A stretch of 64,000 nucleotides of DNA from an uncultured Flavobacteriales bacterium. GTDB taxonomy: Bacteria; Bacteroidota; Bacteroidia; Flavobacteriales_G; Salibacteraceae. Shown here one piece after another: positions 52,771 to 61,227 of the stretch; positions within the stretch are counted from its first letter, which is position 1; the number at the start of each line of letters is the position of its first letter. A program made the translations under genes and the position numbers. Location of the stretch: assembly GCA_937899835.1 (NCBI GenBank), contig CALCCE010000050.1:16768-80767 (forward strand). The letters are read 5' to 3'. A model generated the notes under the pieces. That model ran no database searches. It saw only the letters and a list, made by a program, of their open reading frames with translations, and was not told where the DNA came from.

Positions 52771-54403
52771 GCATATCAAGCATTTTTTAAGAGACATCAA
52801 CCAATGGTCATTTCATACAATGGCCATTGGTTTTTTTATGGCCATACCGCTGCTGGCCATCGTGGTGTATTTGTTTGACGGCGTGGGAGAAATGTGGTCC
52901 CACATCTCCCGTCATTACTTAATGAGTTACTGCACCAACTCGCTTTTCCTTTTGTTGGGAACCGGAACCTTGTGTTTTCTTTTCGGTACTTCCACGGCCT
53001 GGATCGTTTCCACTTACGAGTTTCCTTTTCGCAAGGCCATTTCGTGGCTGTTGTTTTTGCCGCTGGCCATTCCTTCCTACATCGTGGCCTACGCCTATGT
53101 AGGCATGCTGGGCAATGGCGGCACCCTCATTGGCTGGATGCAGGGCATCGGGTTGCCCATGGAACGCATCGACATGATGAACATTTTCGGCCTGATTTGG
53201 GTCTTGAGCTGTTCCCTCTATCCTTATGTCTACGCTGGCACCCGGGCCATGTTTAGCACCTTGCCGCGCAGTTTGCAAGAGGCCAGTGCACTGCTGGGGG
53301 CGGGCCAGAGGCGTTATCTTTTTTCGGTGGCCTTGCCTTTGGTGCTTCCAGCCATTATCGGTGGTTTGATGTTGGTGTTCATGGAAGTGCTCAACGATTA
53401 TGGTGCAGCCAAATACTACGGTATCAACACCTTCACTACCGGTATTTTTCGTTCCTGGACCTTGCTGGAAGACCTGCAATCGGCGGTGTACCTTTCGGCC
53501 CTGCTGGTGATTGCCGTGCTTTTGCTAAATGCCCTTGCCCGTTGGCAACGGGGTAGAAAATCGTTTGCAGCACCCAACGGTGCCCTAAAACCACAAAGTA
53601 ACCGCAGAAAACAACTGAGCGGCTTTCAAAAATTCGGCTGTTTGCTGGTGGTGAGTATCCCACTGATTTTTGGCTTTTTACTGCCCGTTGGCCAGTTGCT
53701 CTATTGGGCGGTGCTGACTTTCGACACCATGTTCAATGCCGAGTTGCTGACGGTCACCCTGCAAAGTTTTGGGGTGGCGCTTGGTGCGGGCCTGCTCGTG
53801 GTAGTGGTGGCCCTTGGCCTCATCTTTTTCTCCCGGTGGAACCTGCTGAAACCCATCCGGGCTTTCCAGCGCATTGCTGTGGTAGGCTATGTTATTCCCG
53901 GAGCCATCATTGGGATTGGCATCATCCGAAGCAGTCAATCCATCATCCAGTTTTTCAGCGATACCTTGCAGCTCAACATTGGTTTTCTGTTCTACAGCAG
54001 CAGTGCCGTGTTGATATATGCTTACGTGTTTCGCTTTTTGGCGGTGAGCTACAACCCTATTTCGGCCAACAGCTTGAAGCTGGGCAAAAACCTGGGTGAA
54101 TCGTCGTACCTGTTGGGCATCGGCAAATTCAAAACCATGTTCCAGGTAGAGTTGCCCCTCTTGCGCAACACGCTGATTGGCGCCTTTTTGTTGGTGTTTA
54201 TCGATGTGTTGAAGGAGTTGCCCCTGACCTTGATCCTAAAACCATACAAGCTCAACACCTTGGCGGTGAAAGCCTATGAATATGCCGATGATGAACGGGT
54301 GCCGGAAGCGGCCTTGCCGGCTTTGACGCTGATTGCAGTGATCGTGTTGTTGATGGCCATGGTGAGCCTGATCGATCAAAAATTGGAAAAGAAACGGACC
54401 TGA
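52754..54403 (+). CDS. Ferric-iron ABC transporter permease (FbpB-like)
   Basis: 549 residues with about 12 membrane helices in two halves. Each half has an EAA-type loop that contacts the ATPase: LQEASALLGAGQRRYLFSVA and GESSYLLGIGKFKTMFQVEL. This fused double permease is normal for the FbpB/ThiP group. It moves Fe(III) across the inner membrane. It overlaps the binding-protein gene by 17 bases and precedes the ATPase gene by 65. The start MAPLPKHIKH is supported by the overlap, which suggests coupled translation. Confidence 0.92.
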   Translation: MAPLPKHIKHFLRDINQWSFHTMAIGFFMAIPLLAIVVYLFDGVGEMWSHISRHYLMSYCTNSLFLLLGTGTLCFLFGTSTAWIVSTYEFPFRKAISWLLFLPLAIPSYIVAYAYVGMLGNGGTLIGWMQGIGLPMERIDMMNIFGLIWVLSCSLYPYVYAGTRAMFSTLPRSLQEASALLGAGQRRYLFSVALPLVLPAIIGGLMLVFMEVLNDYGAAKYYGINTFTTGIFRSWTLLEDLQSAVYLSALLVIAVLLLNALARWQRGRKSFAAPNGALKPQSNRRKQLSGFQKFGCLLVVSIPLIFGFLLPVGQLLYWAVLTFDTMFNAELLTVTLQSFGVALGAGLLVVVVALGLIFFSRWNLLKPIRAFQRIAVVGYVIPGAIIGIGIIRSSQSIIQFFSDTLQLNIGFLFYSSSAVLIYAYVFRFLAVSYNPISANSLKLGKNLGESSYLLGIGKFKTMFQVELPLLRNTLIGAFLLVFIDVLKELPLTLILKPYKLNTLAVKAYEYADDERVPEAALPALTLIAVIVLLMAMVSLIDQKLEKKRT

Positions 54404-54446
54404 GTTGTCCTCCAATGGCATTTATATTTGAGTTGTAACAGTCTTG

Positions 54447-54454
54447 TACCTTTG
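54447..54454 (+). promoter_or_regulatory. -7 promoter element TACCTTTG, internal promoter for the ATPase gene
   Basis: Exact TAnnTTTG match 15 bases before the TTG start of the ATPase gene, in the 65-base gap after the permease. TTTG at 54427-54430 could be the -33 element, though the 16-base spacing is shorter than usual. Confidence 0.4.
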
Positions 54455-54468
54455 AAAAAAGAAATCGT

Positions 54469-55218
54469 TTGGCAACCCTATTGACCATTAACCATCTCTC
54501 TAAATCCTACGATGGAAAAAAGTTCGCTCTGAAGGATTGTTCCTTTTCGCTCGAAGCCGGAAAGATCTGTGCCGTGGTGGGTGAAAGTGGAAGCGGGAAA
54601 TCTACGCTCTTGCGGCTCATCGCCGGTTTGGAGCGTCCGGAAAACGGTTCGGTTACCCTCAACGAACAGGTAGTGAGTGACGACCGAAGGCTGGTAGCGC
54701 CACAAAAACGCAACATTGGTTTTGTTTTTCAGGATTTTGCTTTGTTTCCGCACTTGACGGTAGAAAAAAACATTGCTTTTGGCCTCCCCAAAAAGGCTTC
54801 GGCGAAAGTGAAAGAAATGCTGCAACTCATTCAAATGGAAGGCTACGCCAAGGCCTATCCGGGAGAATTGAGCGGTGGCCAGGCCCAAAGGGTCGCGCTG
54901 GCCCGTACGCTGGCCACCCATCCAGGCCTGCTGTTGCTCGATGAACCTTTCAGCAACCTGGATGCGGGTTTGAAGTCAGGTTTGCGGCAAGAGATCCGAC
55001 AAATTGTGAAGCGCCTGGAAACTACCATGATTTTCATTACCCACGATTTGTACGATGCGCTCGACATTGCCGACGAGATCATCTTTCTGGAAGAAGGCAC
55101 CATGCTGCAACATTCCTCCATTCAGGAGTTTGCTCAAAACTCCAAACATCCCACCATCAAGGCCTTGTTGGCTGACCTGAGCGTGAATGCCAAAAACATG
55201 CTGAAGATGACTTCCTGA
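54469..55218 (+). CDS. ABC transporter ATPase for ferric iron (FbpC-like, short form)
   Basis: 249 residues from a TTG start; no ATG is available at the right place. Walker A GESGSGKST (38-46), Q loop FVFQDFALFP, signature LSGGQAQRVALARTL, Walker B LLLLDEPFSNLD and the switch His in ITHDLYDAL are complete. It drives import through the permease just upstream. Standard FbpC proteins are near 350 residues and end in a regulatory TOBE domain; this one stops after the ATPase core, so feedback inhibition by iron bound at that domain would be absent. It may have its own promoter as well as read-through. Confidence 0.92.
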   Translation: MATLLTINHLSKSYDGKKFALKDCSFSLEAGKICAVVGESGSGKSTLLRLIAGLERPENGSVTLNEQVVSDDRRLVAPQKRNIGFVFQDFALFPHLTVEKNIAFGLPKKASAKVKEMLQLIQMEGYAKAYPGELSGGQAQRVALARTLATHPGLLLLDEPFSNLDAGLKSGLRQEIRQIVKRLETTMIFITHDLYDALDIADEIIFLEEGTMLQHSSIQEFAQNSKHPTIKALLADLSVNAKNMLKMTS

Positions 55219-55268
55219 GTTGGGAAGGGCCATCGTTGTATTTTCCAAAGGCTTTTCTGTTGGAGAGA

Positions 55269-56609
55269 TTATTTTCCCGCTAGGAGCTTTTGCACCAACT
55301 GCCGACCGTTTTGCATGTGGTCGTGTATGTGGGTATAGGCAAAAAGACCATTGCGCCCGGTGAGGTGCAGGTTCTCAAACTGATCGAGGTATTGCATCAA
55401 AGGTTGGACCTTCCTGGCGTAGCCTTTTTCCAAAACCGGGTAAGCGTGCGTGATGGGGTGTGTGATGGCATCGATCACTTCAGAGGGCTGAAAAAATCCA
55501 GCAGCAACCAGTCTGTTTTGAATGGATTGAATGGTGTGACTGGCATCTTGGGTCCACCAAAGATCATCCGATTGGCAAGGAATTTCAGCAATGAGGCTGG
55601 TTTTGCCCTCTGGAGCCATGGCGGTACTCCGGTTCCGGGGTTCATACACTCGGGTGAAAGGAAACTCCGAAGAGGGGAAGTACATGGACCCGTTGGGGTT
55701 CACCGAGGGTTTATCCAGAAAAAAGCCGACCAAAACAATGTTGCGAAAGCGGATGGAGCGGGCGAGTTGCAAAACCTCCTCTGGTGGCGCGGGGCGGAGC
55801 AATTGCAACAACAGGCCTAAGGGCAGTGAACTCACCAGTTGCGCTACGTCTATTGCTCTTCCCTGGCTCGTGGCAATGCCCAAGATGCGCTGGTCTCGGT
55901 GTTCGATGCCCGTAATGGCTTCGCTGAGGTGCACCTGTGCAGGATCGAACTGCTTTTGCATGGCTTCGAAGAGGCTGCCAATTCCATATTTGGGGTAATA
56001 GAATGCCCCGTCGAGGTGTTCGGTTTTTTGCCGCGTACCCCTCAATACCTCCAACAAGAAGGTTTTTAGGTTGAGGCCCTTGAGGCGTTTTCCAGCCACT
56101 TCTACCGACAACTCATCGGCCGGTTTGCCCCACAATTTTTCCGTGTAGTGAAGCAAAAACAAATCGGCTATGCGCTTGCCGTAGGCAGATACTGCCAGTT
56201 CTTGAAAGTTTTCGGGTGTTGCCGATTGTGCCAGTTTGTTGCGCACCATTTGCCACCCGGCCGCCACAAACTGACCGAGGCCCAAATACCGCAACAGGTT
56301 GAAAGGAGATAGTGGAAAGTCGATGTATTTCCCTTCCCGAAAGATTTGGCTTGGCACCTGAATGTGTTCGAGTTCATCGCCCAACAGGGCTTGCGCCATT
56401 TGGGTGGTTTCCAAATCCTTGTCGTGAAGCCGGTGCGCCCCGGAGTCGAACAAAAATTGCTGATGGTTCAGGGTTGTACAGTTGCCGCCTACGCGCGGAG
56501 CGGCTTCAAAAAGCTCGAAGGGCACTTGATGTTGCTGCGCATACCAGGCCGTGGCCAAACCCGCCGGGCCGCCCCCAAGAATGTGTATTGGGTGGCGTAC
56601 ATCAGCCAT
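55269..56609 (-). CDS. FAD-dependent oxidoreductase (protoporphyrinogen oxidase / UDP-galactopyranose mutase-like)
   Basis: 446 residues. Dinucleotide-binding start HILGGGPAGLATAWYAQQ, then FEAAPRVGGNC, typical of the amine-oxidase/UGM superfamily. Further pieces are FLFDSGAHRLHDKD, YTEKLWGKPADEL and LVGFFLDKPSVNPNGSMYFP, seen in sugar-linked FAD enzymes often encoded in polysaccharide loci. The final GRNGLFAYTHIHDHMQNGRQ holds the FAD-contacting glycine. The exact reaction is not known: desaturation or mutase chemistry on a lipid or sugar is possible. Its start lies 8 bases inside the upstream GT39-like gene, so the two are co-transcribed. Confidence 0.82.
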   Translation of the reverse strand: MADVRHPIHILGGGPAGLATAWYAQQHQVPFELFEAAPRVGGNCTTLNHQQFLFDSGAHRLHDKDLETTQMAQALLGDELEHIQVPSQIFREGKYIDFPLSPFNLLRYLGLGQFVAAGWQMVRNKLAQSATPENFQELAVSAYGKRIADLFLLHYTEKLWGKPADELSVEVAGKRLKGLNLKTFLLEVLRGTRQKTEHLDGAFYYPKYGIGSLFEAMQKQFDPAQVHLSEAITGIEHRDQRILGIATSQGRAIDVAQLVSSLPLGLLLQLLRPAPPEEVLQLARSIRFRNIVLVGFFLDKPSVNPNGSMYFPSSEFPFTRVYEPRNRSTAMAPEGKTSLIAEIPCQSDDLWWTQDASHTIQSIQNRLVAAGFFQPSEVIDAITHPITHAYPVLEKGYARKVQPLMQYLDQFENLHLTGRNGLFAYTHIHDHMQNGRQLVQKLLAGK

Positions 56610-58029
56610 TTTTCGCGTATTTGTACACCTTCACCTGACTCCAAAGGCGGTTGACGTATGGGTTGTGAAAAAAGGTCTGTTCTTCTACCGGAGCCATTTG
56701 CAGCCAATGGTCGATGCGTTCGGTGGAATACAGCACTTTACCTTGCTGGTACACCTCGTGGAGTTGCGTGGAATCGTTGCCCACAATAAAGGGCGTGCCT
56801 TGCAATTTCACGTGCGAATTGAGGTAGAAATAGCGCAAACGGTCGGTGTGGATGATGCGGTCTGAGGCGGGTTGCTCATGGATATAACTGGCCAGTTGCG
56901 CAATTGCGCTGGGGCTGCGGTGTTGGTTCACCAAAATGCCCGTCACCAAGAGGTTGAGCGCAACACCTACTACCATCAATCCGAGAGCGGCTTTGGTATT
57001 CCATTGCTGGAAATGGAAAAAGCCAAGGGTACACAAAAGCACCAGGAAGGGCAGCAAAGGCATGATGTGCCGCGGCTTGTAAATGATGTTCTGAAAAAAG
57101 AAGGCCCAAATCAGGTAACTGCCGGTACCTATCAGAAGCAACTGCACCCGGCGGTCTTGCCACTTTTTAGTGGTCCACAATTGGCGAAGGCCGCTACCCA
57201 TGGCCAGCAGCCAAACCCCGGCCAAAAGTCCGGTTAACCAATGCCGGTTGGTCCACCACGCACCCATGCCGTCGGCCCACAGGCTTTCGAGGGTGCGCAT
57301 AAGGCGGTAACGGTAGGTGGCACTTTCGCTGGTAACAGCACCGCCCCATTCATAGAAATGGCCGGTGGTTTGATTTTGTCCAGCCCGTAACAGGGCTTCG
57401 AAGCCGGTGTCAAGAATCAGGGGAATGAGCCATACCGCCACGGCCAACAAGATGACGCCTGCCAAAAAATGCAATTGGCGCAGGAAAAGCGGCACCAGTG
57501 CCAGGGCCGGTAAAAAGAAGGGAAGGTAGGAAAGACGTACTCCGGCCAACAGGCCTACGGCACCACAAAAGAGCAGCGCGGGCAGCAACTGTCGGGTGGC
57601 AAAGGCCGAAAGCATCCAATAGCAGGCCCACAGCAACAGGGCCAGACCCATTATGTCGGGCATGTAGCGCGTGCTCATCAGCCACAGCAAAGGGTTGAGA
57701 AACAACAAACCGGAAAGCAAATAGGAGGGACGCTGGCTCCAAAGCCCCCATATTCGGTCGGCGGCCGTGATCAGCAAAAAAGTGGACAAGCCTCCCAGTA
57801 AGGCAAACGACAAGCCTACAGAAGCGGTGAGCAGGTACACCCCTTGCAACAAAAAGCAATACACCGGATAGCCCGGAAAATGCGGTCGGAAATCGGCCAC
57901 GCTAAAGTCAGTCGCGGCAAAAGCAAAGCGCAGGCTGTCTACGTCTTCGATGTAGTAGATGGAAGTAAGACTACGCGTAGTGAGGCACAAGACCAGTAGC
58001 AACGCGTATTGGGCCCAACTTCGGTACAT
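56602..58029 (-). CDS. Polytopic membrane glycosyltransferase, GT39/ArnT-like
   Basis: 475 residues. About 10-12 hydrophobic helices and a short soluble C-terminal domain. The first loop carries the acidic pattern of lipid-linked sugar transferases (YYIEDVDSLRFAFA, then FPGYPVYCFLLQGVYLL), as in PMT/ArnT-like GT-C enzymes that use polyprenyl-phosphate sugars on the outer face of the inner membrane. The motif is only partly matched, so family level is moderate. It begins 3 bases after the TonB receptor stop and overlaps the oxidoreductase gene by 8 bases. Confidence 0.75.
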   Translation of the reverse strand: MYRSWAQYALLLVLCLTTRSLTSIYYIEDVDSLRFAFAATDFSVADFRPHFPGYPVYCFLLQGVYLLTASVGLSFALLGGLSTFLLITAADRIWGLWSQRPSYLLSGLLFLNPLLWLMSTRYMPDIMGLALLLWACYWMLSAFATRQLLPALLFCGAVGLLAGVRLSYLPFFLPALALVPLFLRQLHFLAGVILLAVAVWLIPLILDTGFEALLRAGQNQTTGHFYEWGGAVTSESATYRYRLMRTLESLWADGMGAWWTNRHWLTGLLAGVWLLAMGSGLRQLWTTKKWQDRRVQLLLIGTGSYLIWAFFFQNIIYKPRHIMPLLPFLVLLCTLGFFHFQQWNTKAALGLMVVGVALNLLVTGILVNQHRSPSAIAQLASYIHEQPASDRIIHTDRLRYFYLNSHVKLQGTPFIVGNDSTQLHEVYQQGKVLYSTERIDHWLQMAPVEEQTFFHNPYVNRLWSQVKVYKYAKNG

Positions 58030-58032
58030 CGA

Positions 58033-60522
58033 TTAGAAAGAATAATTGATCCCCACGTTGATTTGACGGCTCGGCCCGGGAATGATTCCCGAGCTGGCAG
58101 CCGCAAACGGACGGCTTGGGTGAGAGTGCAAGCGCGAACCAATGTATTTTTTGTCGAGGATGTTTTTTACACTAGCAAAGGTGCGGAAGTTGGCATTCAC
58201 CCGGTAATTGACACTGGCATTGAACAACCAAAAGGCCGGAATAGGACCGGTATCGCCCCGGTTAAAGCGGAAATTGATGTTTTCGTAATCCGACCAGCTT
58301 TTGGATTGATAGCGGTAATTGGCCATCACCTCCACCTTGTTGCGAAAGCTGAAAATCAAACCGGCAATCAGGTTGTGGTTGGGTGCATAAGGCAGCTCAT
58401 TGCCCGATACATCCGGTACCACATCGTCTCCAAGCGCAGAGTTGGCCAACACCCCGTTGTGTACCTTGGTTTCCAGGTAAGTGTAGTTGGCAAAAAGGTT
58501 GGGCAACAGTGGGTGAATCGCACTCAGTTTTACGGTAGCTGCTCCTTCTGCTCCGGTAGAAGTAACTCGGTCGAGGTTGGTGAAAGCCGTAGAACGGGCC
58601 GCAGCGATCATGTTTTCGATGCTGAGGTGAAACCCGGCGATCTCCGCCGAAAAATACTTTTGGTTGGTGCGCACGCCGATTTCAGAATTCCAGCTGGTTT
58701 CCGCTTTCAGGTCGACCGCTTCAAAATCGGTTCCGCCGGTTTCGCCAAAGTTCAAGGTGAGCAAGGTGCCATTGCTGGGAGGCGTCATCCCGCGGTGAAA
58801 ACCGCCGAAAAAGGCGTACTCTTTCATTTGGTAGTTGAAGCCAAGGCCAGGCAAAATCACTACCGTGGTCGCATCGTCCAGGGCATTGTTGTTCAGGCGG
58901 TTCACCAGTTCCTGCTCAAACGCCTCCAGGCGGATTCCTGGGCTCAGGGTGAACTGGTCGATGGTGATGTCTTCGCGCAAAAACAAAGCGGCCGCATAAG
59001 TTTCGTAGTTGTTGGCGCGGTACAGCACCGAGCTGCGTGCATCCGGTGCATTGCCATTGCCCGCATTGTCGATAAAGCGCTCAAAGTGAAAACGCCCACC
59101 GATGTGCATCTTGCCATTGGCCTCATTGCCCAGACGGTGATCCCACAAGTATTGTTGCTCAATGCCGCCCACGATAAATTCCCGCTGAATGCCAAAGTTA
59201 GAACTCCCGTTGCCCACCCGGATCAGGTCTTCCACATCACCCGATTCCGAAGAAGGTACTTCGATCAGGTCTCCGTTTAGGAAATCAGATTCCCGCACAA
59301 AAATGTCCAGTTCCCGCCACCAATCGCGGTCGAAATAGTTGATGTAAAGCTTAGAGCTGCCTTCCCACTGGGCATTGATCTTGTGCTGGTGCAACACATT
59401 CATAGCATAGCGCTGCACAATGAATTGATCGAATTGCTTGGGGTTGAACCGGCGGTCGTTTTCGTAAGAATATTCAGTGAGGCCCGTGTAAGTAGCATCC
59501 GAATCTTCGTAGTTGGCGTTCATGTTGATGTAGATCCGGCGTTTCTTGTTGGGCACCAACAGCAGCTTAAACGTACCGTTCAATTGCTCAAAATGATTGT
59601 TGTCGCGGTAGCCGTTTCCGGTTTTGTACAGCAATTGAATTTCTGGCCGGATTTTATCATTTCCCCAGCCGCCCACTTCGACCATGGTGCTGCCGTAGCC
59701 GTTGTTGCCGCCCACCAGGCTGAGGCGTCCGCCAAAATCTTTGCGGGGCCGGTTGGTGATGTAATTGATTACCCCACCCATGGTTTGAGGACCATATTCG
59801 ATGCTGGCACTGCCTTTGATCACCTCGATCTCGTTGATGCGTTCCACCGGTGGGTTGTAATACATGTTGGAATACACGTAGAGGGCTGGCTGAATGGGAA
59901 TACCGTCTTCCAACACCAAGGTACGACTCGAACGCCTTGGGTTGAGGCCGCGAATACCAATGTTGATTCGGGAGTTGCCCATGCCGTCGTCCGAAAAACC
60001 AGTAACACCCGGCACGTATTCCAGGGCCTCCTGAGTGCCCGTGGGCGCAATGCGTTGCAAGGTTTTAGGCGTAAGCTTGGTGCCCGTTCCCGGGAGTCGA
60101 CTGTAGTCGGCCGGCCGAATGCCCATCACTTCCACCGAGTTCAACGAAAACGCCGAAGGAGCCAGTTGAATGCTGTCCCGATTCAGCCCAGGTTGCAGGG
60201 TAGCGCTAAAATTTCCATCGTTGTACCCCAGGTGATAGGTTTGGAATTCCTGAAGGCCCGGTTCGAGATTGTCGAACACAAAAGTTCCATTCTCATCAGT
60301 CACCGCGTGGGCCTTGATGCTGCTGTCTTTTAACCAGGCCACCGCTACTCCTTCTACTGGCAATTGATTGGCCGAATCGGCCAAAGTGCCGACAAACCGA
60401 ACCTTCTCAACAGCAGGAGCGACTTGGACCGTAGTGTCTGCCTGAACCATGACGGGTTCCTGGGCCAGGAGTGCAGTACCGCACCACCCGCAAATCAACA
60501 AAAAACTGAAGAGCGTTTTCAT
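58033..60522 (-). CDS. TonB-dependent receptor, FecA-like siderophore/ferric-citrate type
   Basis: 829 residues. Signal peptide about 1-20 (MKTLFSFLLICGWCGTALLA). A carboxypeptidase-regulatory-like domain (about 40-125) as in many Bacteroidota receptors, then a plug domain with EALEYVPGVTGFSDDGMGNS, NIGIRGLNPRRSSRTLVLED, IEVIKGSASIEYGPQTMGG, and a 22-strand barrel ending in aromatic Phe (VGINYSF). The plug wording resembles the Fe(III)-dicitrate receptor FecA. It imports a ferric chelate across the outer membrane and could feed the iron ABC importer encoded 3 kb away. No anti-sigma/sigma pair is adjacent. Substrate is inference. Confidence 0.9.
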   Translation of the reverse strand: MKTLFSFLLICGWCGTALLAQEPVMVQADTTVQVAPAVEKVRFVGTLADSANQLPVEGVAVAWLKDSSIKAHAVTDENGTFVFDNLEPGLQEFQTYHLGYNDGNFSATLQPGLNRDSIQLAPSAFSLNSVEVMGIRPADYSRLPGTGTKLTPKTLQRIAPTGTQEALEYVPGVTGFSDDGMGNSRINIGIRGLNPRRSSRTLVLEDGIPIQPALYVYSNMYYNPPVERINEIEVIKGSASIEYGPQTMGGVINYITNRPRKDFGGRLSLVGGNNGYGSTMVEVGGWGNDKIRPEIQLLYKTGNGYRDNNHFEQLNGTFKLLLVPNKKRRIYINMNANYEDSDATYTGLTEYSYENDRRFNPKQFDQFIVQRYAMNVLHQHKINAQWEGSSKLYINYFDRDWWRELDIFVRESDFLNGDLIEVPSSESGDVEDLIRVGNGSSNFGIQREFIVGGIEQQYLWDHRLGNEANGKMHIGGRFHFERFIDNAGNGNAPDARSSVLYRANNYETYAAALFLREDITIDQFTLSPGIRLEAFEQELVNRLNNNALDDATTVVILPGLGFNYQMKEYAFFGGFHRGMTPPSNGTLLTLNFGETGGTDFEAVDLKAETSWNSEIGVRTNQKYFSAEIAGFHLSIENMIAAARSTAFTNLDRVTSTGAEGAATVKLSAIHPLLPNLFANYTYLETKVHNGVLANSALGDDVVPDVSGNELPYAPNHNLIAGLIFSFRNKVEVMANYRYQSKSWSDYENINFRFNRGDTGPIPAFWLFNASVNYRVNANFRTFASVKNILDKKYIGSRLHSHPSRPFAAASSGIIPGPSRQINVGINYSF

Positions 60523-60549
60523 CGAAAAACGATTAGAAATGTAGACAAG

Positions 60550-60583
60550 CTTTCATGCAAGAGTTGAAAAGAAAGCATGAAAG
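60550..60583. promoter_or_regulatory. Inverted repeat CTTTCATGC-N16-GCATGAAAG before the TonB receptor
   Basis: A perfect 9-bp inverted repeat in the 89-base gap between the Gly/Ser lipoprotein and the receptor, both on the minus strand. No T run follows on the minus strand, so an operator or a weak attenuator fits better than a terminator. Confidence 0.4.
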
Positions 60584-60611
60584 GGGTGTCTGAGGAAATG
60601 ACCAAAGAATT

Positions 60612-61076
60612 TTAGAATACTGCGGTGTTGTTGCCATTCGGGACAATCTTTCCTCCCGATCCGCTACCGGAACCACTGCCGCTACCACCGGAGCCGCCGG
60701 AGCCAGAACCTCCGCTGCCACCAGAGCCGCCACTACCGCTTCCGCCGGAGCCACCGCTACCGCCAGAACCACCAGAGCCTCCCGCTCCGCCGGAGCCACC
60801 AGATCCACAACCGCCAGCGACACAACAGCCGCCGGAACCACCAGGACCAAAAACCCCAGAACCGCCGAATACTCCGGAACCGCCACTGCCACCAGAGCCT
60901 CCGCTACCGCCAGATCCTCCAGAACCACCGCTGCCTCCAGAACCACCAGAGCCATCAGCTCCACAGTTGGTCATAGGTTCAATCGGTTCGTCTTCACAAG
61001 ATTGCAGGGTAGCACTCAGGAAGAACAACCCTGCAAAGAGCAGAAAAAGGGAAATAAGCCTGGGCAGTGCTTTCAT
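60612..61076 (-). CDS. Lipoprotein made of Gly-Ser repeats with cysteine cluster
   Basis: 154 residues. Type II signal peptide with Cys27 (SATLQSC) followed by the acidic EDEPIE, which resembles the lipoprotein surface-export signals described in Bacteroidota. From about residue 40 the protein is almost only GSG, GGSG and SGG repeats up to the end GGKIVPNGNNTAVF. In the middle lies a short cysteine group (GGCCVAGGCG), besides Cys38 near the anchor. No folded domain is visible. It may be a flexible surface spacer, adhesive, or metal-binding chain. It precedes the FecA-like receptor on the same strand. No family recognised. Confidence 0.75.
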   Translation of the reverse strand: MKALPRLISLFLLFAGLFFLSATLQSCEDEPIEPMTNCGADGSGGSGGSGGSGGSGGSGGSGGSGGSGVFGGSGVFGPGGSGGCCVAGGCGSGGSGGAGGSGGSGGSGGSGGSGSGGSGGSGGSGSGGSGGSGSGSGSGSGGKIVPNGNNTAVF

Positions 61077-61133
61077 TTGATTCCTTTTAAGAGGATAAAA
61101 TTAGCAATTATCGCCTGGGCTTCTTCGTGGCAA

Positions 61134-61204
61134 TAGGTAAATACCTAATTGTAGGTATATCCTTTGGTGAAGTGCCCTTTGCCAATGTTGGATACCTAAT
61201 TTTG
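61134..61204. promoter_or_regulatory. TAGGTA/TACCTA motif cluster and -7 box between divergent genes
   Basis: TAGGTA-AA-TACCTA-ATTG-TAGGTA runs from 61134 to 61157, giving two overlapping inverted repeats. ATACCTAATT recurs at 61192-61201, inside the exact -7 element TAATTTTG (61197-61204) of the GtrA gene. The other side faces a -7-like TAATTTTA (minus strand, 61096-61103) of the Gly-Ser lipoprotein. Several sites in one 70-base gap suggest a regulator acting on both genes. Confidence 0.5.
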
Positions 61205-61227
61205 CACCGGCTGAGAAAGGCATTGCA

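Noticed and set aside
58009..59280. Plus-strand frame of over 400 codons opposite the TonB receptor
   Set aside because: The minus strand encodes a full-length TonB receptor with all expected motifs, so this frame is incidental.
60625..61080. Plus-strand frame rich in Pro-Glu-Pro repeats opposite the Gly-Ser lipoprotein
   Set aside because: It is the mirror of the GGS codons on the other strand. The minus frame has a real lipoprotein signal; the plus frame has no signal or domain.
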